Positions 54,779-62,654 of a stretch of DNA of 64,000 bases are shown here, piece by piece. Each line of letters begins with the position of its first letter. Within the stretch, counting starts at the first letter, position 1. The stretch comes from Streptomyces sp. NBC_00523. Lineage in GTDB: Bacteria > Actinomycetota > Actinomycetes > Streptomycetales > Streptomycetaceae. Below the pieces are notes generated by a model. That model ran no database searches. It was not told the origin of the DNA and saw only the letters and a program-made list of their open reading frames with translations. Both the position numbers and the translations under genes were made by a program. The stretch covers positions 4,836,001-4,900,000 of the forward strand of contig NZ_CP107836.1 of NCBI RefSeq assembly GCF_036346615.1, read 5' to 3'.

Positions 54779-56518
54779 GTGCGGATCGGACTGCTCACCG
54801 ACGGTGGTTATCCGTACGCGACCGGTGAGTCCAGGCTCTGGTGCGACCGGCTCGTACGCGGGCTCGCACAGCACGAGTTCGACCTCTTCGCGCTCAGCCG
54901 CTCCGCCGAACAGGAGGCGGCCGGCTGGGTCCGGCTCCCTCCCCAGGTCGCCGGCGTGCGCACCGCGCCCCTGTGGACCGCCGACGAGGGCACCCTCGGC
55001 CTGCACGCCCCCCGGGGACCGCTCGCCCGGCTGCTGACCGGCGGGGGCGCGCGGACGTACGCCCGGCGCGAACGGCGGCGTTTCGCCGCCCACTTCGCGG
55101 ACCTCGCGGCCTCCGTCTGCGCCGCCGCGGGCCCGGAGCGCGGCCGTACGGACGCGGGCCACCCGGAAGGCGGCGCCGTGTCCCGGCTCGCGGACGAGCG
55201 CTTCACCCGCGGGCTCTACGGCCTCGCCGAACTCGCCTGGGAACACGGCGGACTGCCCGCCGCCCTGCGCTCCGAGACGGCCGTGCGCATCCTGGAGGCC
55301 GCCTGCCGCGCCCCCGGCACCGGACGCACCGTGCAGACCGCCACCGTCACCGACCTGCTCGCCTTCACCGCCGAGCTGGACCGGGTGCTGCGCCCCCTCT
55401 CCCTCGACTGGTACGAGGAGGACGGCCTCGGTGCCGTGGACCTCTGCCACGCGACGGCGGGCGGTGCCGCCGCGCTGCCGGGGCTGCTGGCCAAACGCTT
55501 CTTCGGGGTGCCGCTGCTGGTCACCGAGCACGCCGTCCGGGTCCGGGCGCACTACCTCGCGTCGGGCGGTGCGCCGGTCAGCGCGCCGGTGCGCGCCCTC
55601 CTCGCCCACCTGCATGGACGGCTCGCCACCGAGGTGTACCGGCAGGCCGACCTCATCACCCCCGGCAACACCCACGCCCGCCGCTGGCAGGAGCGCTGCG
55701 GGGCCGACGCCGCCAAGCTGCGGACCGTGTACCCGGGCATGGAGGCGGCCCGGTTCGCCGCGCTCGGCGAGAGCGAGGACGACGGCGGGCCCGACACGCT
55801 CGTCTGGGTCGGCCGCATCGAGCCCGCCAAGGACCTGATCGGCCTCCTGCGCGCCTTCGCCGAGGTGCGCCTCGCCGAGCCCGACGCCCGGCTGCGGATC
55901 ATCGGCGCACCGGCCCCGGGCCCGGCGGGCGCTGCCTACCTGGCCCGCTGCCGCGCCCTGGCCGCCGAGCTCTTCCCCGAGGAGGACGCGGTCGGCTTCG
56001 AGGAGATCGGCGGGCCCGAGGTCCCGGAGCTGGCCCAGGCGTACGCGGCGGGCGGCGTCGTGGTGCTCTCCAGCGTGGTCGAGGGCTTCCCGATCAGCCT
56101 GGTCGAGGCGATGTTCTGCGGCCGGGCCACGGTGTCCACGGACGTCGGCGCGGTGGTCGAGGTCATCGGCGGTACGGGGCTCGTGGTCCCGCCGCGCAAC
56201 CCCCGGGCGCTCGCGGACGCCTGCCTCGCGCTCCTCCGTGACCCCGAGCGCCGTGCGCGCCTGGGTGCGGCGGCGCGCGCCCGGGCGCTCGAACTCTTCA
56301 CCGTCGAACAGAATCTCGCCGCCTTCCACGGCATCTACCTGGAGCTCATCGCCCGGGCCCCGGTACGTGAGAGGCCGCATCCCGCCCCGCACGACGGCCC
56401 GCGCCCCTTCGCCACCCCGCCGGAGGCCCACGTCCTGGGCCACTGGCCGGAGCCGGCCGGACCGGAGCGCACCGACCGCACCCCCAGCTGGGCGGGCGCC
56501 GGGAGCGGCGATGCGTAG
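54779..56518 (+). CDS. PelF-like GT4 glycosyltransferase (DUF3492)
   Basis: A 579-aa retaining glycosyltransferase. The N-terminus (RIGLLTDGGYPYATGESRLW) matches the DUF3492 signature of PelF. The C-terminal GT-B domain has LVWVGRIEPAKDLIGLLRAF and the EX7E motif EGFPISLVEA. PelF-type enzymes polymerise UDP-GlcNAc/GalNAc-type donors in the cytosol. A variable Pro/Arg tail (about 45 residues) follows the fold. GTG 54779 begins at the first beta strand; ATG 54674 is an alternative. It heads the cassette with a membrane protein, an epimerase and a spherulin-4-like gene. Confidence 0.87.
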   Translation: MRIGLLTDGGYPYATGESRLWCDRLVRGLAQHEFDLFALSRSAEQEAAGWVRLPPQVAGVRTAPLWTADEGTLGLHAPRGPLARLLTGGGARTYARRERRRFAAHFADLAASVCAAAGPERGRTDAGHPEGGAVSRLADERFTRGLYGLAELAWEHGGLPAALRSETAVRILEAACRAPGTGRTVQTATVTDLLAFTAELDRVLRPLSLDWYEEDGLGAVDLCHATAGGAAALPGLLAKRFFGVPLLVTEHAVRVRAHYLASGGAPVSAPVRALLAHLHGRLATEVYRQADLITPGNTHARRWQERCGADAAKLRTVYPGMEAARFAALGESEDDGGPDTLVWVGRIEPAKDLIGLLRAFAEVRLAEPDARLRIIGAPAPGPAGAAYLARCRALAAELFPEEDAVGFEEIGGPEVPELAQAYAAGGVVVLSSVVEGFPISLVEAMFCGRATVSTDVGAVVEVIGGTGLVVPPRNPRALADACLALLRDPERRARLGAAARARALELFTVEQNLAAFHGIYLELIARAPVRERPHPAPHDGPRPFATPPEAHVLGHWPEPAGPERTDRTPSWAGAGSGDA

Positions 56519-56570
56519 CCACGAGACGGCAGCCCCGACACCGGGCGAACAGCACCACGGAGGAACGACG

Positions 56571-57785
56571 ATGAGCCGCGAGGGCCAGCAGGGGGACGCC
56601 GCCTCGGCGGGGGAGCTCGCGCCCGGGGACGCGCCCGCGCGCGCCCCCGAAGTGGCGCATGCCCACCCCGCGCCCGCCCTGCGCAAGGCGGCCGTCGGGC
56701 GGCGGGGGACCGCCGACCCGGTGCGGGCGCTCATGCACCGTCACCGGGAGCTGTGCGAACGGGCCGTCGACCCGCTGGAGATCGCCGCAGGACTGGAGGC
56801 CCACGGGGTCACCGACCGCACCGCCGCCCGCTACCGGCACCGGGACGTGTTCTCGCTCGCCGAGGAGCTCTTCGCCCGGGTCCCCGCGGTCGCGGGGGAG
56901 CCCGCGGTGACGGGCTCCGCGACCGGCCCCGCCCCGGCGCGCGACGTCACCACGCGCGCCGCCTGGTCCCTGCGCGCCCTGCTGCCCGGCGCCGCCTGCC
57001 TCGCGACCCTCGTCGCGCTCGGGCTCACCGACGGGGTGCTCGGCGGCGACGCCCGCCTCGCCCTCGGCTCCGCCGGGGCGCTCCTCGCGCTCACCGGCCT
57101 CGCCCTCACCCTGCGCACCGGCCCGCTCAGCGCCCGGGAGGGGGCGGGCATGTCCGGCGCCGCCGCGCTCGGCGCCTGCTGGCTGCTCGGCTACGTCCTG
57201 TACGGCGACGACCTGCTCCACCAGGTCCTCAGCGGCGGCCCCGAGGGCCCCTGGACGGTGACCCCGGCACCCCTGCTGGGGCTCGCCGTCGCGGTGGCCC
57301 CGGCCGCCTGGTGCGCCCACCTCTTCGCCCTGGCCGCGCACCGCCGCCTGCACGGCAGCCATGCGCTGGAGGAGTTCGGGGCGGGCGTGCGCCCCCTGCT
57401 CTTCGGCGTCGTCGCGCTTTTCGCCTGCGCCCTCGCCGCCCTGCTGTACCTGGCCCGCCTCGGCTTCGGCACCGGCGGCTCACCGGCCGGGGCCGCCACC
57501 CTCGGGATGCTGCTCCTGCTGGCCCGCCTGCTGACCGTCCACGGCTTCCCCGAACCGGCCGCCACCGGACTCGCCGCCGCCTGCGCCATGGAGGCCGCGG
57601 CCCCCGCCCTGATCCTGGCCGGACGGCTGCCCGGGCTCCACGCGGTCGCCCGCCCCGTCCACGCCCTCATCGAGGCGGCGGGCCCCGGGGTCGTGCCCGT
57701 ACTGGCCTGCGGCACCGCCGCGTTCGGCCTGCTGATCACCGCCGTCCTCGCCCTCTCCCGGGCCTCCGCCCACGCCGCCCCCTGA
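56571..57785 (+). CDS. Integral membrane protein of polysaccharide cassette
   Basis: A 404-aa protein. A cytosolic N-terminal region of about 120 residues includes a conserved-looking RHRELCERAVDPLEIAAGLE segment, followed by about eight TM helices. ATG 56571 has a perfect GGAGGAA site; ATG 56511, overlapping the previous stop, is the alternative. By position and topology it could assist polymer export like PelG/MOP-type proteins, but eight TMs and no recognisable family make that tentative. Confidence 0.75.
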   Translation: MSREGQQGDAASAGELAPGDAPARAPEVAHAHPAPALRKAAVGRRGTADPVRALMHRHRELCERAVDPLEIAAGLEAHGVTDRTAARYRHRDVFSLAEELFARVPAVAGEPAVTGSATGPAPARDVTTRAAWSLRALLPGAACLATLVALGLTDGVLGGDARLALGSAGALLALTGLALTLRTGPLSAREGAGMSGAAALGACWLLGYVLYGDDLLHQVLSGGPEGPWTVTPAPLLGLAVAVAPAAWCAHLFALAAHRRLHGSHALEEFGAGVRPLLFGVVALFACALAALLYLARLGFGTGGSPAGAATLGMLLLLARLLTVHGFPEPAATGLAAACAMEAAAPALILAGRLPGLHAVARPVHALIEAAGPGVVPVLACGTAAFGLLITAVLALSRASAHAAP

Positions 57786-57885
57786 GGCGGACCCCCGATC
57801 CCCCCGCGGAGCCGACGCCGCGGGCCGTCACCACCCGAACCGCACGCACCGACGCGTACGGGACAGCCCTCAAGGAGACACCCAC

Positions 57886-57951
57886 ATGACCCGCCAATCC
57901 CCCGCACCGGCAGCCCGCCGTCGGCCCTCAGGCCGGGGCGGTGCGCGATGA
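57886..57951 (+). CDS. Short upstream ORF coupled to epimerase gene
   Basis: A 21-codon ORF (MTRQSPAPAARRRPSGRGGAR) is preceded by AAGGAG at good spacing. Its TGA overlaps the ATG of the epimerase gene (ATGA at 57948). The epimerase itself lacks a convincing ribosome-binding site, so this ORF may deliver ribosomes by translational coupling. Whether the basic peptide has a function is unknown. Confidence 0.45.
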   Translation: MTRQSPAPAARRRPSGRGGAR

Positions 57952-58913
57952 GGGTGCTGCTGCTCGGAGCCAACGGATTCATCGGCCGGTTCGTGGCCGA
58001 CCGGCTGCTCGCCGACCCCGCCGTCCACCTCACGGCCCTCGGCCGCGGCGACGACGCCGACGTCCGGTTCGACCTTGCGACCGGCAGCCCCGGAGCGCTC
58101 ACCCGCTTCCTGGACGCCGTCCACCCCGGGGTCGTCGTCAACTGCGCCGGCGCGACCCGGGGCGGCGCGCGCGACCTCACCCGGCACAACACCGTCGCCG
58201 TCGCCACGGTCTGCGAGGCGATGCGGCGCAGCCGCTGCACCGCCCGCCTGGTGCAGGTCGGCTGCGCCTCGGAGTACGGGCCCTCGCAGCCCGGGTCCTC
58301 CACCGCCGAGGACGCCATCCCGCGCCCCGGCGGCCCGTACGGCGTCAGCAAGCTCGCCGCCACCGAGCTGGTCCTCGGCTCCGGGCTCGACGCGGTCGTT
58401 CTGCGGGTCTTCTCCCCGGTCGGCCCCGGCACCCCGGCCGGTTCCCCGCTCGGCCGGCTCGCCGAGGCGATGCGCCGCACCATGCAGGCCGGCGACGGCG
58501 AGCTGAAGCTCAGCGGCCTCGGCGTGCAGCGGGACTTCGTGGACGTACGCGACGTGGCGCGGGCCGTCCACGCCGCCTCGCTCTCCGCCGCCCAGGGCGT
58601 CGTCAACATCGGCACCGGCCGGGCCGTCCGGCTGCGCGACGCGGCGGCCGTCCTCGCCAAGGTCGCCGGATACGCGGGCGCTCTCCACGAGCTGGACTCG
58701 CCCCCCGCCCGCCTCCCCATCGGCGCGCCCCGCACCTCCACCGAGTCGGTCATCGAACACCTCTCGGCCACCCCGTCCCCGTACCCGGACGGCTGCGGCG
58801 CCTGGCAGCAGGCCGACGTGCGCACCGCGCGGGACCGGCTCGGCTGGCGCCCCCGGATCAATCTGGAGGAATCGCTCGCCGACATCTGGATGGAGGCGGC
58901 GTGCCGTATCTGA
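57948..58913 (+). CDS. NAD-dependent epimerase/dehydratase (extended SDR)
   Basis: A 321-aa extended SDR. The Rossmann motif is LLGANGFIGRFV, the catalytic Ser lies in VGCASEYGP and the Tyr/Lys pair in GGPYGVSKLAA. This is the architecture of nucleotide-sugar 4-epimerases and reductases. Within the cassette it likely supplies a UDP-HexNAc or UDP-hexose epimer to the PelF-like transferase. The next gene starts 13 bp before its stop. Confidence 0.87.
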   Translation: MRVLLLGANGFIGRFVADRLLADPAVHLTALGRGDDADVRFDLATGSPGALTRFLDAVHPGVVVNCAGATRGGARDLTRHNTVAVATVCEAMRRSRCTARLVQVGCASEYGPSQPGSSTAEDAIPRPGGPYGVSKLAATELVLGSGLDAVVLRVFSPVGPGTPAGSPLGRLAEAMRRTMQAGDGELKLSGLGVQRDFVDVRDVARAVHAASLSAAQGVVNIGTGRAVRLRDAAAVLAKVAGYAGALHELDSPPARLPIGAPRTSTESVIEHLSATPSPYPDGCGAWQQADVRTARDRLGWRPRINLEESLADIWMEAACRI

Positions 58914-59737
58914 CCAGCACCGGCACCGCCCGGCGCACCAGCGGCGCCGACCGGCTCGGCTTCGGCGTCCCCGGCTACGCCCACCCGCTGCTCGCCCCCG
59001 CCGAGTGGGCCGAGCTGAGCCGCCCCGGCACCCCGCTGCACTGGGCCGTCCTCAACATCGACAACGGCCCCGGCAGCCGGCCCGACCCGCACTGCCTGGA
59101 GGCGGCCGGCCGGCTCCGCAACGCCCGCGCCCGCGCGCTGCGCGACGGGGACCCGCTCGACGCCGTGCGCGCGTCCGGCGGCAGGCTGCTCGGGCAGCTC
59201 GATCTCGCCCACGGCACCCGGCCGTTCGGGGAACTCCTCGCCGACGCCCGGTCGTACCTGGACTGGTACCGGGTGGACGGCTTCTACCTGGACCGCTGTC
59301 CGGCCGGCCGCGCCGAGCTGCCCGTCGTCCGCCGGCTCACCGGCACCCTGCGGGCCTTCCTGGGGAAGGACGACGGGCACCTCGTGCTGGGGCACGACAC
59401 CCATCCGTATCCCGGTTACGCGGAGACGGGGGACCAGCTCGTCACCTTCCGGGGCGCGTGGAGCGACTACCGCTGGTCGCAGGTGGCGGAGTGGACCGCG
59501 GCCTACCCGCCCGGCCGCTTCGCGCACTTCGTGCACGGCGTTCCGCGCACGCATCTGGAGGAGGCCATGCGCATCGCCCGCTGGCAGGGCGCCGGGACGA
59601 TCTTCTTCACCGACCGCGGCGGACGGTCCGGTCCGGGGAACGGCCGGAACGGTCACGGACAAAGCGACCCATTCGCGGCACTGCCCAGGTACTGGGACGA
59701 AATCGTCTCGCGGATCGGACCCGGTATCTCGGAATGA
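58901..59737 (+). CDS. Spherulin-4-like protein (possible GH135-type hydrolase)
   Basis: A 278-aa protein of the spherulation-specific family 4. The features are GFGVPGYAHPLL near the N-terminus, HWAVLNIDNGPG, a strand ending VDGFYLDRCP (conserved Asp; the following Glu of fungal Sph3 is replaced by Arg) and GTIFFTDR. Fungal Sph3 (GH135) is a hydrolase acting in galactosaminogalactan synthesis. GTG 58901 overlaps the epimerase gene. There is no signal peptide, unlike most secreted hydrolases, so a cytosolic or non-classical role is possible. Confidence 0.8.
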   Translation: MPYLTSTGTARRTSGADRLGFGVPGYAHPLLAPAEWAELSRPGTPLHWAVLNIDNGPGSRPDPHCLEAAGRLRNARARALRDGDPLDAVRASGGRLLGQLDLAHGTRPFGELLADARSYLDWYRVDGFYLDRCPAGRAELPVVRRLTGTLRAFLGKDDGHLVLGHDTHPYPGYAETGDQLVTFRGAWSDYRWSQVAEWTAAYPPGRFAHFVHGVPRTHLEEAMRIARWQGAGTIFFTDRGGRSGPGNGRNGHGQSDPFAALPRYWDEIVSRIGPGISE

Positions 59738-59822
59738 GAGGGGGCGTGGCAGTGTTACCGGAAGAACAACCGTACGTAGTCGAAGTACGTAGAAACCGAC
59801 CACCTGCATTGTTGAGGTTCCT

Positions 59823-61001
59823 GTGTCGCTGCCACCCCTGGTCGAGCCAGCTGCTGAGCTCACCGTCGACGAGGTCCGCAGGTACTCCCGCCACCTGATC
59901 ATCCCGGATGTCGGGATGGACGGGCAGAAGCGGCTGAAGAACGCGAAGGTGCTCTGTGTCGGCGCCGGCGGCCTCGGCTCGCCGGCCCTGATGTACATGG
60001 CCGCCGCCGGTGTCGGCACGCTCGGCATCGTGGAGTTCGACGAGGTCGACGAGTCGAACCTGCAGCGCCAGGTCATCCACAGCCAGGGCGACATCGGCAA
60101 GTCCAAGGCACAGTCGGCCAAGGAGACCGTCCAGGGCATCAACCCCCTGGTCAACGTGGTCCTTCACGAAGAGCGGCTCGAAGCCGAGAACGTGATGGAC
60201 ATCTTCTCCCAGTACGACCTGATCGTGGACGGCACGGACAACTTCGCCACCCGCTATCTCGTCAACGACGCCGCGGTCCTGCTGAACAAGCCCTACGTCT
60301 GGGGCTCGATCTACCGCTTCGACGGCCAGGCGTCCGTGTTCTGGTCCGAGCACGGTCCCTGCTACCGCTGCCTCTACCCGGAGCCGCCCCCGCCGGGCAT
60401 GGTTCCCTCCTGCGCCGAGGGCGGCGTCCTCGGTGTGCTCTGCGCCTCCATCGGCTCGATCCAGGTCAACGAGGCCATCAAGCTGCTCGCCGGCATCGGC
60501 GACCCGCTGGTCGGCCGGCTGATGATCTACGACGCCCTGGAGATGCAGTACCGCCAGGTCAAGGTGCGCAAGGACCCCGACTGCGCGGTCTGCGGCGAGA
60601 ACCCCACCGTCACCGAGCTCATCGACTACGAGGCGTTCTGCGGCGTCGTGTCGGAGGAGGCCCAGGAGGCGGCGGCCGGTTCGACCATCACTCCGAAGCA
60701 GCTCAAGGAGTGGATCGACGCCGACGAGAAGATCGAGATCATCGACGTCCGCGAGCCGAACGAGTACGAGATCGTCGCGATCCCGGGCTCCCGGCTGATC
60801 CCGAAGAACGAGTTCCTGATGGGCAACGCCCTCCAGGACCTCCCGCAGGACAGGCGCATCGTCCTGAACTGCAAGACGGGTGTCCGCAGTGCGGAAGTCC
60901 TCGCGGTCCTCAAGTCGGCGGGCTTCGCCGACGCGGTCCACGTGGGCGGCGGCGTGATCGGCTGGGTCAACCAGATCGAGCCCGAGAAGCCGGTCTACTA
61001 G
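59823..61001 (+). CDS. moeZ: MoeZ: adenylyltransferase/sulfurtransferase
   Basis: A 392-aa fusion of a ThiF/MoeB-type E1 domain (VGAGGLGSPALMY; Cys pairs CYRCLYP and CAVCGE binding zinc) and a C-terminal rhodanese domain with active Cys350 in NCKTGVRS. It adenylates and thiocarboxylates MoaD/ThiS/CysO-like carriers for molybdopterin, thiamine and cysteine synthesis. The GTG start has TTGAGG upstream. M. tuberculosis Rv3206c (moeB1/moeZ) is the positional equivalent. Confidence 0.94.
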   Translation: MSLPPLVEPAAELTVDEVRRYSRHLIIPDVGMDGQKRLKNAKVLCVGAGGLGSPALMYMAAAGVGTLGIVEFDEVDESNLQRQVIHSQGDIGKSKAQSAKETVQGINPLVNVVLHEERLEAENVMDIFSQYDLIVDGTDNFATRYLVNDAAVLLNKPYVWGSIYRFDGQASVFWSEHGPCYRCLYPEPPPPGMVPSCAEGGVLGVLCASIGSIQVNEAIKLLAGIGDPLVGRLMIYDALEMQYRQVKVRKDPDCAVCGENPTVTELIDYEAFCGVVSEEAQEAAAGSTITPKQLKEWIDADEKIEIIDVREPNEYEIVAIPGSRLIPKNEFLMGNALQDLPQDRRIVLNCKTGVRSAEVLAVLKSAGFADAVHVGGGVIGWVNQIEPEKPVY

Positions 61002-61008
61002 ACGACCT

Positions 61009-61047
61009 CGAAGGGGCCGGTCCGCAGCGCGCGGGCCGGCCCCTTCG
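61009..61047. terminator. Bidirectional terminator after moeZ
   Basis: CGAAGGGGCCGG (61009-61020) pairs with CCGGCCCCTTCG (61036-61047), between convergent genes. Confidence 0.8.
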
Positions 61048-61063
61048 GCGTTCCGTGGCCTCG

Positions 61064-62581
61064 CTACGAGCAGGTCGTGCCGTCCGCCGGGACCTTCCCG
61101 TCCAGGAAGTACGCGTCCACCGTCGACGTCACACAGCTGTTGCGGCCGTACGCGCCGTGCCCCTCGCCCTTGTTGGAGAGCAGCACACCGACGCCCTCGC
61201 CCAGCGCGTCCGCCATCCGGCGGGCGCCCTCGTACGGCGTGGCCGGGTCGCCCGTCGTCCCCACGACCAGGACCGGACCGGCGCCCGGAGCGCTCGCCTC
61301 CGGGTGGTCGTGCTCGCCCTCCACCGGCCAGCCGGAGCACCAGCCCGCCGTGTCCCAGGCCAGGAACGGCCCGAAGACGGGGGACAGCTTCTCGAACTCG
61401 GGCAGCAGCGCCTTCGCCTCGGCCGCCGTGGGCCGCGCCTTGCCGTCCGCGCAGGAGATGGCCCGCTGCGAGTGGTTCTGGGTGTCGTAGTGGCCGTTCT
61501 GGTCCCGGCCGTTGTACGAGTCGGCGAGCTGGAGCAGCAGGCCGCCGTCGCCGTCCTCCGCCGCGTCCAGGGCGCGGGTGAGGGTGGGCCAGCTGTCCTG
61601 GGAGTAGAGGGGGGTCACGATGCCGGTGATCGCCAGCGACTCGTTGAGCGCGCGGTCCGTGCCGGTCGGCAGCGGCTCGGCGTCGATCCGCTTCAGCAGC
61701 GCCGCGATCCGCCGGGTGCCCGCCTCCGGGTCCTGGCCGCGGTCCTTGAGGTAGTTCTCCAGGGCCCGCTGGAAGCCGGTCGCCTGGTTGCGCGCGTGCC
61801 CGGTGGCGTCCGCGGTCGGGTCGACGACCGCGTCGAGGACCGTACGCCCCACGTGCTCCGGGAAGAGGTGGGCGTACGTGCCGCCCAGCTCGGTGCCGTA
61901 CGACATCCCGAAGTACGTCAGCTTCTCGTCCCCGAGGGCGCGGCGGATCACGTCCATGTCGCGGGCGGCGTTCGTCGTGCCGACGTACGGGAGGACCTTG
62001 CCGGACAGGCGTGCGCAGCCGGCCCCGAAGTCGGCGCCGTCCTTCATGAACGACGCCTCCTCGGCCGCGGTGTCCGGCGTCATGTCCACATTCTGGTACG
62101 CCTTCTCCTGCGCCTTGTCGTCGCGGCACCGCACCCCGGCGCTCTGCGCCACCCCGCGCGGGTCGAAGCCCACCAGGTCGTACCGGGAGTTGAGGGTGGC
62201 GTACCCGGCGGCGGCGCGCGGCAGGATCGAGACGCCGGAGCCGCCGGGTCCGCCGAAGTTGAAGAGCATCGAGCCCAGGCGCTTGGACGGGTCCGTGGCC
62301 TCCTTGCGGATCAGGGCGATGCCGATCGTCTCGCCCTTGGGCTTCGCGTAGTCCAGCGGCACCTTCACCGTCGCGCAGCGCCACTCGGAGCCCGGCTCCT
62401 CACCGCCCTCGGGGGCCTCGCACCGGGCCCAGTCCAGGCGCTGCGAGGCGGGCGACGAGGCGGTGCCGCCGCCCGCCCGCTTGCCCGGCTCGTCGTCCGT
62501 ACCGTCCTCGCAGCCCGCGAGCACCCCCGTCAGCAGCAGTGCGGCGGTGGCCAGTGCCCCGGCCCGTGCGTGTACGACCAC
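61064..62581 (-). CDS. Secreted alpha/beta hydrolase, tripeptidyl aminopeptidase-like lipoprotein
   Basis: A 505-aa exported hydrolase of the Streptomyces TAP/SlpD-SlpE (peptidase S33) type. Lipobox LAGC follows the signal peptide. The catalytic Ser is in GMSYGTELGG, the acid in TTGDPATPYEGA and the His in GEGHGAYG. The FNFGGPGGSG motif is typical of the family. It cleaves tripeptides or dipeptides from exported peptides. GGGAGGG precedes GTG 62581, with a TACGAT -10 at 62629-62634. A close paralogue follows directly upstream. Confidence 0.9.
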   Translation of the reverse strand: MVVHARAGALATAALLLTGVLAGCEDGTDDEPGKRAGGGTASSPASQRLDWARCEAPEGGEEPGSEWRCATVKVPLDYAKPKGETIGIALIRKEATDPSKRLGSMLFNFGGPGGSGVSILPRAAAGYATLNSRYDLVGFDPRGVAQSAGVRCRDDKAQEKAYQNVDMTPDTAAEEASFMKDGADFGAGCARLSGKVLPYVGTTNAARDMDVIRRALGDEKLTYFGMSYGTELGGTYAHLFPEHVGRTVLDAVVDPTADATGHARNQATGFQRALENYLKDRGQDPEAGTRRIAALLKRIDAEPLPTGTDRALNESLAITGIVTPLYSQDSWPTLTRALDAAEDGDGGLLLQLADSYNGRDQNGHYDTQNHSQRAISCADGKARPTAAEAKALLPEFEKLSPVFGPFLAWDTAGWCSGWPVEGEHDHPEASAPGAGPVLVVGTTGDPATPYEGARRMADALGEGVGVLLSNKGEGHGAYGRNSCVTSTVDAYFLDGKVPADGTTCS

Positions 62582-62628
62582 GTGTGCGTTCCCTCCCCGT
62601 CGAGCGCTGCCCGTACGGCAGTTCGCCC

Positions 62629-62634
62629 ATCGTA
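62629..62634 (-). promoter_or_regulatory. Probable -10 of the first TAP-like gene
   Basis: TACGAT on the minus strand, about 48 nt before the GTG start, in the 73-bp gap between the two paralogues. Confidence 0.4.
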
Positions 62635-62654
62635 GGGGGGCGTCTCGCGGGGGC

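Noticed and set aside
57191..60154. 987-codon antisense ORF over the polysaccharide genes
   Set aside because: Arg/Ser/Pro-rich shadow without motifs; it crosses four well-supported plus-strand genes.
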